A stretch of DNA of 7,488 nucleotides from Pseudomonadota bacterium (GCA_023412175.1 JAEYOB010000702.1:1-7488), one strand, 5' to 3'. Positions 1 through 6,340 are shown, counted from the first letter of the stretch. The notes: generated by a model from the sequence alone, not told the origin. Made by a program: numbers and translations.

Positions 1-65
1 ATCACCGGGGCACCGGACTTGCCGGCACCGGGCTTGGCGATCTGCGTCTTCTTCACAAGAGCCAT
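1..65 (-). CDS. Start of a gene leaving the window; possibly a methyl-accepting chemotaxis protein (partial)
   Basis: Only the first 21 codons are visible, starting from the ATG at 63-65; the gene continues beyond base 1. The peptide begins MALVKKTQIAKPG and continues with a Gly/Ala/Ser/Pro-rich stretch. A GAGGA ribosome binding site lies at 76-80, 10 bases before the ATG, and the gene follows the cheC-like gene by 27 bases on the same strand, so it is probably the third gene of that operon. A basic N-terminus of the MALVKK type followed by a low-complexity linker is something I associate with some cytoplasmic chemoreceptors of alphaproteobacteria. With the chemotaxis-type neighbours this makes a chemoreceptor-like protein a reasonable guess. 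No diagnostic domain is inside the window, so the start is far better supported than the product. Confidence 0.5.
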   Translation of the reverse strand, partial: MALVKKTQIAKPGAGKSGAPV

Positions 66-92
66 GGAACGACGGTCCTCACTGCCCAGCTG

Positions 93-737
93 TCAGCCGG
101 CGATCTTGTTGACGTAACGGGCGATCCGGTCGCGCAGCGCAGCCTCCGACGAGGCGTCCATGGCGATGAAGATCTGTCCGGCGATGTTCTTTTCGTGCAC
201 CAGGAAACGGATGGTGAAGACGATGGTCGGCGCCTCGCCGCCGCCCTGCGCGCCGCAGCCGGCGAAGATCGCCGCCCCGTCGCCGCGCAGCACCCCCGGC
301 AAGGCGGTGGTCAGCCTGGCGTCCAGCATGTTCGCCACCACGGCCAGCCAGTTGTTCAGCACGATGTTGCCGACCTCGGTCAGCGCCTCGCCTTCCAGTT
401 CGGCGGCGTGCGCGGGATCGACGTCCGCCGGCAGCACGGCGCGGACCAACTCCAGGCTGTTGCTTTCCGGGAAGACCAGCAGCGCCGCACCGGCCAGCGT
501 GCCGTCGAACGCCTCCGATACGGCGACGAGCCGTTCGGAGAAGGCCGCCTCCAGCCCGAGGGCCGCGGCATCGCGTGCCGTCACCTCGATGCTGGGCACG
601 GACATCCGCACCTCGCTTCCCACCAACCTAGCGAGCGCCACCGACGCCTTGGCGACGCCGATGTTGCCGAGTTCGGTCAGGGCGTCGCGTTCGATATCGT
701 CGAGGGCGATCATGCCCGCCTTCATCGATTCGGTCAC
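93..737 (-). CDS. CheC-family CheY-P phosphatase / chemotaxis protein
   Basis: A 214-residue cytoplasmic protein of the CheC/CheX/FliY phosphatase family, which dephosphorylates CheY-like receivers. The family signature [D/S]xxxExxN-x22-P occurs twice with exact spacing: D18, E22, N25 and P48 in the first half; E117, E121, N124 and P147 in the second, where Glu replaces the usual Asp/Ser at the first position. Two intact half-sites and a length near 200 residues fit CheC rather than single-site CheX. There is no N-terminal FliN-binding extension and no C-terminal SpoA domain, which argues against FliY. The frame opens with GTG at 735-737, overlapping the TGA of the response regulator (GTGA), which implies translational coupling. 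An ATG at codon 5 (723-725) and another at codon 9 (711-713, with AAGG just upstream) are alternative starts that leave the domain intact. No cheD partner is visible. The adjacent receiver is its likely substrate; that is inference from position. Confidence 0.88.
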   Translation of the reverse strand: MTESMKAGMIALDDIERDALTELGNIGVAKASVALARLVGSEVRMSVPSIEVTARDAAALGLEAAFSERLVAVSEAFDGTLAGAALLVFPESNSLELVRAVLPADVDPAHAAELEGEALTEVGNIVLNNWLAVVANMLDARLTTALPGVLRGDGAAIFAGCGAQGGGEAPTIVFTIRFLVHEKNIAGQIFIAMDASSEAALRDRIARYVNKIAG

Positions 738-1120
738 GAAGCCGTACCGGGCCGGCGCGGCAGCAGCGCCGATGAGAGGAAGCGCGCCACCTGCTCCTCG
801 TCCACCGGCTTCGGCAGGAAGGCGGCGCGCAGTTCGCGAATACCGGAGACCACCGAATCCTGGGCGTTCGCGGTGACCATGGCGATGTGCACGTCCGGCT
901 GCCGGCGGTGCAGTTCCGCGGCGACGTCCAGGCCGTTCATGCCCGGCATGTTGTAGTCGATTATGGCAATATGGATAGGACCTTCGGCCAGGGAGGCAAA
1001 GAGTTCGTCTCCATTGCCTGCTTCCTTCACCGTCCAGTCCGGGCGGTTGCGCAGAACAACGCCTCGCAGATGCATACGGGACAGCTTGCTGTCATCAACA
1101 ATTATTACCGTTCTGCTCAC
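734..1120 (-). CDS. Single-domain CheY-like response regulator
   Basis: A 128-residue stand-alone receiver domain with no output domain. The landmarks of a phosphorylatable receiver are all present: acidic pair D9/D10 (IIVDD), phospho-acceptor D55 in IIDYNMPGMNG, T83 in MVTAN, and K104 followed by proline (LPKP). Such proteins take a phosphoryl group from a histidine kinase and signal through protein contacts, as CheY does at the flagellar switch. The frame stays open far upstream, but the start is set at the GTG at 1118-1120: GGAG lies at 1128-1131, seven bases before it, and the receiver fold begins four residues later. Its TGA overlaps the start of the cheC-like gene. No histidine kinase is visible here, so the input is unknown. 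Adaptor or motility control through the paired phosphatase is the likely role. Confidence 0.92.
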   Translation of the reverse strand: MSRTVIIVDDSKLSRMHLRGVVLRNRPDWTVKEAGNGDELFASLAEGPIHIAIIDYNMPGMNGLDVAAELHRRQPDVHIAMVTANAQDSVVSGIRELRAAFLPKPVDEEQVARFLSSALLPRRPGTAS

Positions 1121-1168
1121 AGGAGCACTCCAATGAACCTTCTTGACGGCGGGATGCCTCGTGGCTGG

Positions 1169-1174
1169 ACTATA
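1169..1174 (-). promoter_or_regulatory. Candidate -10 element for the response regulator-cheC operon
   Basis: On the minus strand this reads TATAGT, five of six matches to the sigma-70 -10 consensus, in a locally less GC-rich stretch. It would give a leader of about 40 bases before the GTG at 1118-1120. No convincing -35 hexamer lies at 16-18 bases (the best is GGTTTC-like), so an activator or another sigma factor may be involved. Confidence 0.35.
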
Positions 1175-1338
1175 GCGCACGGAAAAGTCGGGAAACCAGC
1201 GTTCCTCGGCGGGAAGGGAAAAGTCATTACCATATGGGGATAGCGACGCGCCGCCGCCATCGGATGGACCCTTGAAATAAAGGACAGCCGGGCACCACAA
1301 GCAACGGTTGCGGCCCGACTCGGACTGACGTCCGGCGT

Positions 1339-1352
1339 CGGCGGATCCGCCG
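1339..1352. repeat. Perfect 14-base palindrome, CGGCGGATCCGCCG
   Basis: The sequence equals its own reverse complement over all 14 bases; extension fails at the next pair. It lies about 50 bases past the stop of the small exported-protein gene and about 220 bases before the response regulator start. It could be a protein binding site or part of a terminator hairpin, but no T tract follows on either strand. In DNA this GC-rich, such palindromes can arise by chance. Confidence 0.4.
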
Positions 1353-1386
1353 GTACACCTGCAGTGCGCCAATGGTTCGGATAAGC

Positions 1387-1410
1387 CCCGCGGTGCCGCT
1401 TCAGCGCGGG
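1387..1410 (-). terminator. Possible weak hairpin at the end of the small exported-protein gene
   Basis: On the minus strand CCCGCG (1405-1410) pairs with CGCGGG (1387-1392) around a 12-base loop. The stem overlaps the TGA stop at 1401-1403. Only GCTTAT follows, with no real U tract, so it does not meet the usual standard for an intrinsic terminator. Confidence 0.2.
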
Positions 1411-1802
1411 TTATGGTAGCGCTGGCGCTGGTTGTAGGCATCCTGTTCCCGCTGGAACTGGTCCTGAGCGCGCGTCCGGTCCACGTGGTCGCGCCAGACC
1501 TGGTCGGGAACGGATTGCCGGTTCGACGGGATGGGAGCGGCGCCGGCCCGCGCCCGACGCTCCGCATCCCGCGCGATGCCGTCCACCTGCCGCTGGACAT
1601 CCTCGTCCGAGCGCCGCTTGGTGTAGACCGGCGCCGACCATTGTTCCGTCCGTCCGGCCCCGGAACCCGCGGGTGCCTGCGGCGCGGGGACGGGGGCGCT
1701 GCTCCAGGTGCCGGTGCGCGGGGACTCCGACCACACCTTGGTCTGTCCCCAGGCCGGCAGAGCGATGGCGCACAGCAGTACGGCGAGCAGGCGGCAGCGC
1801 AT
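1401..1802 (-). CDS. Small exported protein of unknown function
   Basis: A 133-residue protein I do not recognise as a named family. It begins with a typical Sec signal peptide: basic MRCR, a hydrophobic core LLAVLLCAIALPAW, and a likely cleavage near residue 19-20 (AWGQ). The mature part is about 113 residues, soluble and low in complexity. Residues 21-60 are rich in Pro, Ser and Trp (WSESP, WSSAP, WSAP), and residues 62-133 are rich in Arg, Gln and Asp, probably helical, ending in NQRQRYHNPR. The only two cysteines (3 and 11) are in the signal peptide, and there is no lipobox. The start is the ATG at 1800-1802, with an AAGGGGA ribosome binding site about 8 bases upstream and a good promoter at 1831-1859. 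The signal peptide in this frame, with promoter and ribosome binding site, is the reason to call it real. Its neighbours do not suggest a job. Confidence 0.7.
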   Translation of the reverse strand: MRCRLLAVLLCAIALPAWGQTKVWSESPRTGTWSSAPVPAPQAPAGSGAGRTEQWSAPVYTKRRSDEDVQRQVDGIARDAERRARAGAAPIPSNRQSVPDQVWRDHVDRTRAQDQFQREQDAYNQRQRYHNPR

Positions 1803-1830
1803 GGATCATCCCCTTCACGTTGCGCCACCA

Positions 1831-1859
1831 ATCCTACCAAGCGTGAGCGAGGCTGTCAT
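1831..1859 (-). promoter_or_regulatory. Sigma-70-type promoter for the small exported-protein gene
   Basis: Reading the minus strand, ATGACA (1854-1859, five of six to TTGACA) is followed after exactly 17 bases by TAGGAT (1831-1836, four of six to TATAAT). Transcription would begin near 1824, leaving a leader of about 22 bases that contains the ribosome binding site. It lies between the hpd stop and the ATG at 1802, so the small gene can be expressed independently of hpd. Spacing and matches are good for such GC-rich DNA, but this is not proof of activity. Confidence 0.5.
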
Positions 1860-1904
1860 CCCGGCCACAGGACGGACGGCGACCACCTCGCCCGCTCCGC
1901 GCCC

Positions 1905-2993
1905 CTACGCCTCCTTCAGCACGCCGCGCTTGATCTGGTCGCGTTCGATGCTCTCGAACAGCGCGCGGAAGTTGCCTTCGCCGAAGCCCTCGTCGCCCTT
2001 GCGCTGGATGACCTCGAAGAAGATCGGACCGATCACCGTCTTGGTGAAGATCTGCAGCAGCAAGCCGCCGCCCGGCGAGCCGTCGATCAGCAGGCTGTTC
2101 TTCTTCAGGCGCGCGATGTCCTCGCCATGGTCCGGCAGGCGCTCGGCCAGCATCTCGTAATAGGTCTCGGGCGGCGGCGGCATGAACTCGTTGGCCTGGA
2201 CGCGCATCCTCTCCACGGTGGCGTAGGCGTCGTCGGTGCTGAGCGCCACGTGCTGGATGCCTTCGCCGCGGTAGGCGTCCAGGTACTCCTCGATCTGGTC
2301 CTTGCCACCGTGACCGGCGGATTCGTTGATCGGGATGCGGATCTTGCCGCACGGGCTGGTCATCGCCTTCGACTTGATGCCGGTCAGCTTGCCCTCGATG
2401 TCGAAGTAGCGGATCTCCCGGAAGTTGAAGAGCCTGGTGTAGAAGTCGGCCCATTCGTCCATGCGGCCCCGGTGGACGTTGTGCGTCAGGTGGTCGATGG
2501 TCATCAGGCCGACGCCCGGCGGCTCATGCGGTTCGCCTTCGACGAACTCGAAGTCCACGTCGTAGATGCTGCGGTCGCCGTAGCGGTCCACAAGATAGAT
2601 CAGGCTGCCGCCGATGCCCTGGATGGCGGGGATGTTCAGTTCCATCGGGCCGGCGGTGCTCGGCCCCGGCTTGGCGCCCAGCGACAGCGCGCGCTTGTAG
2701 GCGTGCGCGGCGTCGGCGACGCGGAAGGCGATGGCGCAGACGCTGGGGCCGTGCACCTTCGCGAAGGCCTGCGCGAAGCTGTCCGGCTCGGCGTTGACGA
2801 TGAAGTTGATGCCGCCCTGCCGCCACAGCGTGACGTTCTTCGAACGGTGCCGCGCCACCGGACGGAAGCCCATCCTCTCGAACAGGCCGGTGAGTTGCTC
2901 CGGGTCGGGAGCCGTGTACTCGATGAACTCGAACCCGTCGGTGCCCATCGGGTTGATGTCGGAGATCATCTCCGCCATCCGTCGCGTGCTCAT
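1905..2993 (-). CDS. hpd: 4-hydroxyphenylpyruvate dioxygenase
   Basis: A 362-residue non-haem Fe(II) enzyme that converts 4-hydroxyphenylpyruvate and O2 to homogentisate and CO2, the second step of tyrosine breakdown (also feeding plastoquinone/tocopherol or pyomelanin where these exist). It has the two-part vicinal-oxygen-chelate fold. The N-terminal half (about 15-155) includes [11 protein letters not shown]. The catalytic C-terminal half carries the expected facial triad: H168 in IDHLTHNV, H248 in [11 protein letters not shown] and E327 in [10 protein letters not shown]. The closing segment [15 protein letters not shown] is typical of the family and supports it over hydroxymandelate synthase. 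The frame is open 22 codons further, but the ATG at 2991-2993 is chosen because AGGGAG lies about 8 bases upstream and the product then has normal length. No homogentisate dioxygenase or fumarylacetoacetase gene is adjacent, so the rest of the pathway must lie elsewhere. Confidence 0.97.
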   Translation of the reverse strand: MSTRRMAEMISDINPMGTDGFEFIEYTAPDPEQLTGLFERMGFRPVARHRSKNVTLWRQGGINFIVNAEPDSFAQAFAKVHGPSVCAIAFRVADAAHAYKRALSLGAKPGPSTAGPMELNIPAIQGIGGSLIYLVDRYGDRSIYDVDFEFVEGEPHEPPGVGLMTIDHLTHNVHRGRMDEWADFYTRLFNFREIRYFDIEGKLTGIKSKAMTSPCGKIRIPINESAGHGGKDQIEEYLDAYRGEGIQHVALSTDDAYATVERMRVQANEFMPPPPETYYEMLAERLPDHGEDIARLKKNSLLIDGSPGGGLLLQIFTKTVIGPIFFEVIQRKGDEGFGEGNFRALFESIERDQIKRGVLKEA

Positions 2994-3033
2994 GCGTCTC
3001 TCTCCCTGGGATGCTTCTGGCTTTGCCATGCCG

Positions 3034-3064
3034 ATTATCTGGGGCGCGGCCGGTCGCACGGCAA
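3034..3064 (-). promoter_or_regulatory. Candidate promoter for hpd
   Basis: On the minus strand GATAAT (3034-3039) matches the -10 consensus at five of six positions and would start transcription near 3027, giving a leader of about 34 bases. A possible -35, TTGCCG (3059-3064), lies 19 bases upstream, slightly too far, so the -10 is better supported than the pair. It sits in the 200-base gap shared with the divergent amidohydrolase gene. Confidence 0.4.
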
Positions 3065-3156
3065 ACGGCCTCCGCCCATTGGCCGATCCCCGCGACCCGG
3101 ACCGGAATCAGGGCTGCCCCGCATGGGCGGCGGTGGTCGCCGAACGGCGGATGGAC

Positions 3157-3162
3157 CATATT
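3157..3162 (+). promoter_or_regulatory. Weak candidate -10 for the amidohydrolase gene
   Basis: CATATT lies about 30 bases before the ATG at 3194 in the least GC-rich part of the divergent gap. The hexamer 17 bases upstream (TGGTCG) is a poor -35. A promoter is expected here because the preceding gene points away, but the exact site is a guess. Confidence 0.2.
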
Positions 3163-3193
3163 GAAGCGCACAAACGAACCAGGGAGCACAGGG

Positions 3194-4366
3194 ATGGTCG
3201 AGACGGTTCCGGGCATGGAGAAGTACACCGCCGACATGAAGGCGTGGCGGCACGACCTGCACGCCCATCCGGAAACCGCTTTCGAGGAACAGCGGACCAG
3301 CGACGTCGTCGCCGAGAAGCTCCAGTCCTTCGGGCTGGAGGTGCACCGCGGCCTCGCCAAGACCGGCGTGGTCGGCATCCTGCGCAACGGCGAGGGGCCG
3401 TCGGTGGCGTTCCGCGCCGACATGGATGCGCTGCACATGGACGAGCAGACCAATCTGCCGCACGCCTCGCGCCATCCCGGCCGCATGCACGCCTGCGGGC
3501 ACGACGGCCATACCACCATGCTGCTGGGCGCCGCGCGCTACCTCGCCGACAACCCGACCTTCAAGGGCTCCATCGCCTTCGTGTTCCAGCCCGCCGAGGA
3601 GAACGAGGGCGGTGGCCGCGTCATGGTCGAGGAGGGCCTGTTCGACAGGTTCCCGGTCGAGGAGGTTTACGGCATGCACAACTGGCCGGGCCTTGAGGTC
3701 GGCCGCATGGCGCTCCGCCCCGGCCCGATGATGGCGTCCTACGACGTGTTCGAGCTGACGCTGACCGGCAAGGGCACGCATGCCGCCATGCCGCACCTGG
3801 GCACCGACGTGATCGTCGCCGGCACGCAGATCGTCAACGCCTGGCAAACCATCCCCAGCCGCAACACCCACCCGGTGGACTCGGCGGTGGTCAGCGTCAC
3901 CCAATTCCACGCCGGCGACACCTGGAACGTCATCCCGGCCAACGCCGTGCTACGCGGCACCACCCGCACCTTCCGCGCCGAGGTTCAGGAGATGGTCGAG
4001 CGCCGCATGCGCGAGATCGCCTCGGCCATCGCCGGCGTGATGGGCGTGGAGGCGTCGTTCCGCTACGAGCGCCGCTACCCCTCCACCGTCAACAGCACCG
4101 ACGCCACCGAGAAGGCCCGGCAGGCGGCGGCCCGCGTGGTCGGCGAAACGGCGCTCGACCTCGACCCGATGCCCAGCATGGGCGCGGAGGATTTCGCGTT
4201 CATGCTGCAGAAGCGGCCGGGATGCTATGTCTGGCTGGGCGCCGGCCCGTCGGACGGCGGGCGCAACCTGCACAGCCCGCATTACGACTTCAACGACGAA
4301 GTGCTGCCCATCGGCGCCAGCTACTGGGTGCGGCTGGCCGAGACGGTGCTGCCAAAGGCGTCGTGA
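3194..4366 (+). CDS. M20D-type amidohydrolase (hippurate hydrolase / N-acyl-amino-acid deacylase-like)
   Basis: A 390-residue cytosolic metallo-amidohydrolase of the M20 peptidase family, subfamily D, whose members remove acyl groups from N-acyl amino acids (hippurate, N-acetyl amino acids, indole-acetyl amino acids). Hallmarks in order: RHDLHAHPE (19-27), RADMDAL (74-80), HACGHDGH (99-106, with ligands C101 and H103), FQPAEE (131-136, catalytic/metal glutamates E135 and E136), MHNWP (161-165, H162) and LHSPHYDFND (359-368, H360). Residues of about 180-295 form the inserted dimerisation domain. The Cys-containing motif marks the M20D branch rather than N-carbamoylases or DapE. There is no signal peptide. 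The ATG at 3194 is chosen because AGGGAG lies 7 bases before it, although the frame is open further upstream. It is divergent from hpd and leads the catabolic gene group. The exact substrate cannot be told from sequence. Confidence 0.92.
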   Translation: MVETVPGMEKYTADMKAWRHDLHAHPETAFEEQRTSDVVAEKLQSFGLEVHRGLAKTGVVGILRNGEGPSVAFRADMDALHMDEQTNLPHASRHPGRMHACGHDGHTTMLLGAARYLADNPTFKGSIAFVFQPAEENEGGGRVMVEEGLFDRFPVEEVYGMHNWPGLEVGRMALRPGPMMASYDVFELTLTGKGTHAAMPHLGTDVIVAGTQIVNAWQTIPSRNTHPVDSAVVSVTQFHAGDTWNVIPANAVLRGTTRTFRAEVQEMVERRMREIASAIAGVMGVEASFRYERRYPSTVNSTDATEKARQAAARVVGETALDLDPMPSMGAEDFAFMLQKRPGCYVWLGAGPSDGGRNLHSPHYDFNDEVLPIGASYWVRLAETVLPKAS

Positions 4367-4500
4367 GCCCGGTCATACAACATTTTTCATACGTGAATAC
4401 CAGACCCATCCCGCAAAACAACAAGGGGAATTGCATACCACCTTCTTCTGCCCCATAGTTCGCCTCCAAAGGAACCGGTCGGACCAGTCGGACGGAACGC
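4367..4500. promoter_or_regulatory. AT-richer spacer with a possible internal promoter and operator-like repeats
   Basis: This 134-base gap is clearly less GC-rich than the genes around it. A possible plus-strand promoter is TTGCAT (4431-4436), an 18-base spacer, then ATAGTT (4455-4460). TTCA-N4-TGAA forms a short inverted repeat at 4386-4397. The pentamer CATAC occurs three times (4374, 4388, 4434). No hairpin with a T tract is seen, so readthrough from the amidohydrolase gene is possible. Each element is weak alone. Confidence 0.25.
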
Positions 4501-5820
4501 GTGGCAGAGACATCGAACAGCATCCCCGGAAGCGGCGACATCTGGGAACGCCCCAACTCGCTGTGGGAGGCGACGGCCCCGCCGCCGCCGTCCCTGCCCG
4601 TGCTCAAGGGATCGGTGCAGGCCGACGCGCTGATGATCGGCGGCGGCTTCACCGGCCTGTCGGCGGCGCTGCATCTGGCCGAGGCCGGCAAGCGCGCCGT
4701 GGTGCTGGAGGCGTCCGAACTGGGCCGCGGCGCCTCCGGGCGCAACAACGGGCAGGTGATCCCGACTCTGACCCGGCCCGATCCCGACGACCTCGTCGCC
4801 CGCTTCGGCCCGGTGGACGGCGAGCGCTTCGTGGCGCTGGTGCGTGACAGCGCATCCTATCTGTTCGACACCGTCCGCCGGCTGGGCATCGACTGCGCGG
4901 CGGAGCAGACCGGCTGGGTGCAGCCGGCGCACACGCCGGGCCGGATCAAGATATCCCAGCGCCGGGTCGAGCAATGGGGGCGCCGCGGCGCGCCAGTGGA
5001 GCTGCTGGACCGCAAGGCGGTCAGCGACCTGCTGGGCACCGACGCCTATCACGGCGGCTGGCTCAACCGCACCGGCGGGCACATCAACCCGCTGGCGCTG
5101 GTGCGCGGGCTGGCCGCCAAGGCGGTCGAAGCCGGCGCGTCCATCCACGTCAATTCCCCCGCCCTGTCGGTGGAGCGGTGCGGCGACCGCTGGGTGGCGC
5201 GCACGCCGGAGGGCGAGGTGACCGCCGACGCCCTGATCCTTGGCACCAACGGCTACGCCGCCAGCGTCTTCCCACAGATCCGCACCGAGGTGGTGCCGAT
5301 CCTGTCCTGGCAGATGGCCACCGCGCCGCTGGGCGACAACGTGCGCAAGACGGTGATCCCCGGCCGTCAGGCCATGTCCGACACGCACGGCGACCTGCGC
5401 TTCATGCGCTGGACCGCGGACAACCGGCTGGTGACCGGCGGCGCCCTGCTGATCCCGGTGAACGGGCCGGAACGGCTGAAGCGCATCGTCGCCGCGCGGC
5501 TGGCGGATATGTTCCCGCAGCTCGACGGCGTGACGTTCGACCATGTGTGGAACGGCCGCATCGCCATGACCACCGACTATTTCCCGCGCGTCCACCGGCT
5601 GGGGCCGAACGGCTTCGGCTGGGCGGGCTGCAACGGGCGCGGCGTGGCCCTGTCGATCTCGCTGGGGCGCGAACTGGCCGCGGCGGCGGCGGGCCATGAC
5701 ACGCGCCAACTGGCCCTGCCCTTCACCGAACCGACGCCGCTGCCCTTCAACAGCCTGCTGCAACGCATCGGGCCGCTGAAGCTGCTGCAATACCGCTGGA
5801 ACGATTCCCGCGAGATCTGA
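4501..5820 (+). CDS. FAD-dependent oxidoreductase, DAO family (gamma-glutamylputrescine oxidase-like)
   Basis: A 439-residue flavoprotein of the D-amino-acid oxidase (DAO) fold, the group that oxidises amines and amino acids to imines with release of H2O2 or transfer of electrons. The N-terminal lead LWEATAPPPPSLPVL (21-35) precedes the dinucleotide-binding motif MIGGGFTGLSAALHLAEAG (45-63; G47, G49, G52), with E70 at the end of strand 2 to bind the FAD ribose. GRGASGRNNGQ (75-85), GGHINPLALVRGL (192-204), ILGTNGYA (246-253) and the C-terminal flavin-contacting GWAGCNGRGVALS (373-385) follow. This layout resembles PuuB-type oxidases most, but a glutamylputrescine substrate should not be assumed. 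Translation starts at GTG 4501, with only a weak GGA-type ribosome binding site (4490-4492); no other start is available before the FAD motif. Its stop lies 22 bases from the next gene, so the two are co-transcribed. Confidence 0.9.
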   Translation: MAETSNSIPGSGDIWERPNSLWEATAPPPPSLPVLKGSVQADALMIGGGFTGLSAALHLAEAGKRAVVLEASELGRGASGRNNGQVIPTLTRPDPDDLVARFGPVDGERFVALVRDSASYLFDTVRRLGIDCAAEQTGWVQPAHTPGRIKISQRRVEQWGRRGAPVELLDRKAVSDLLGTDAYHGGWLNRTGGHINPLALVRGLAAKAVEAGASIHVNSPALSVERCGDRWVARTPEGEVTADALILGTNGYAASVFPQIRTEVVPILSWQMATAPLGDNVRKTVIPGRQAMSDTHGDLRFMRWTADNRLVTGGALLIPVNGPERLKRIVAARLADMFPQLDGVTFDHVWNGRIAMTTDYFPRVHRLGPNGFGWAGCNGRGVALSISLGRELAAAAAGHDTRQLALPFTEPTPLPFNSLLQRIGPLKLLQYRWNDSREI

Positions 5821-5842
5821 CCCGAAGCCCGAAGAGAGCATC

Positions 5843-6340
5843 ATGGCCGACACCCCCGATTACCCCACCCTGCTGCGCAACTCCTATGCCATGCGTGCGG
5901 CGGCCTACGCGCACATGTTCGACGTGCTGCGCGAGCGCTTCGGCGTCGAGACGGCGCTGGAGGTCGGCAGCGAATCGACCCGACGCCTGGGCGAAGCGAT
6001 GGGCGTGAAGTACGCCAGCCACGGCCCGGCCGATCTCCAGGGCCTGTGCAACGCCTTCCTCGACGGCATCCCCAACCGCGACGAGATGTTCGCGCCGGAG
6101 ATCAAGCGCTGCGACGGCGAGTTGCTGGAGATCCACTTCCACCGCTGCCCGCTGAAGGAAGCCTGGCAGGCGCAGGGCCGCTCGGACGCCGACCTGGAAC
6201 TGCTCTGCAAGATGGCCGGCGCCATCGATGGCGGCCTGTTCGAGGCGGCCGGCTTCACCTTCAAGGGCGAGACCTGGCAGCCCGGCGACGAGGGCTGCTG
6301 CCGCCTCAAGGTCGTGCCCGGCCCGAACGCCGCGAAGTAA
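5843..6340 (+). CDS. L-2-amino-thiazoline-4-carboxylate hydrolase-like protein
   Basis: A 165-residue cytosolic protein resembling the ATC hydrolase family, named for the enzyme that opens L-2-amino-thiazoline-4-carboxylate to N-carbamoyl-L-cysteine in pseudomonads. The characteristic C-terminal pattern is visible: HFHRCPLKEAW (98-108, C102), LELLCKMAGAIDGGLFEAAGF (118-138, C122 and D129), then a strand ending GDEGCCRLKV (148-157, C152/C153). The N-terminal 60 residues look helical. Most biochemically unstudied members of this family probably act on other substrates, so the activity here is uncertain. The ATG at 5843 has a purine-rich GAAGAGAG just upstream (5831-5838). It lies 22 bases after the oxidoreductase gene and 31 bases before the binding-protein gene, so it is an operon member and may share a substrate with them. 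Family assignment comes from remembered motifs and is moderately sure. Confidence 0.65.
   Translation: MADTPDYPTLLRNSYAMRAAAYAHMFDVLRERFGVETALEVGSESTRRLGEAMGVKYASHGPADLQGLCNAFLDGIPNRDEMFAPEIKRCDGELLEIHFHRCPLKEAWQAQGRSDADLELLCKMAGAIDGGLFEAAGFTFKGETWQPGDEGCCRLKVVPGPNAAK

Larger units (their letters stand above)
1121..1400. other. Non-coding interval between the small exported-protein gene and the response regulator gene
   Basis: I see no credible gene in these 280 bases. Reading frames that cross it are extensions of the neighbours, with no ribosome binding site or recognisable protein. It holds the response regulator's ribosome binding site (GGAG, 1128-1131), a candidate -10 element (1169-1174), a perfect 14-base palindrome (1339-1352) and a GC-rich hairpin at the end of the upstream gene (1387-1410). 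Confidence 0.6.

Noticed and set aside
160..956. Two long plus-strand frames opposite the cheC-like and response regulator genes
   Set aside because: The minus-strand genes carry complete family signatures; the plus-strand translations are low-complexity Ala/Ser/Arg-rich shadows.
1121..1840. Upstream extension of the response regulator frame to 368 codons
   Set aside because: The extra sequence is unrelated low-complexity peptide, runs through the small exported-protein gene in another frame, and the GTG at 1120 has a proper ribosome binding site.
1413..3164. 583-codon open frame on the plus strand across the small exported-protein gene and hpd
   Set aside because: It is the antisense of hpd, whose catalytic residues and ribosome binding site are clear. 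The translation is Val/Asp/Arg/His-biased, as expected for antisense of a GC-rich gene, and matches no family I know.
4415..4436. Possible sigma-54 promoter around the GGGG and TTGCA motifs
   Set aside because: The required GG-N10-GC spacing is not met; the bases 10 positions before the GC are AC.
4387..5853. 488-codon open frame on the minus strand opposite the oxidoreductase gene
   Set aside because: It is a shadow of the FAD-dependent oxidoreductase gene: low-complexity, rich in Arg, Gln and His, with no domain.
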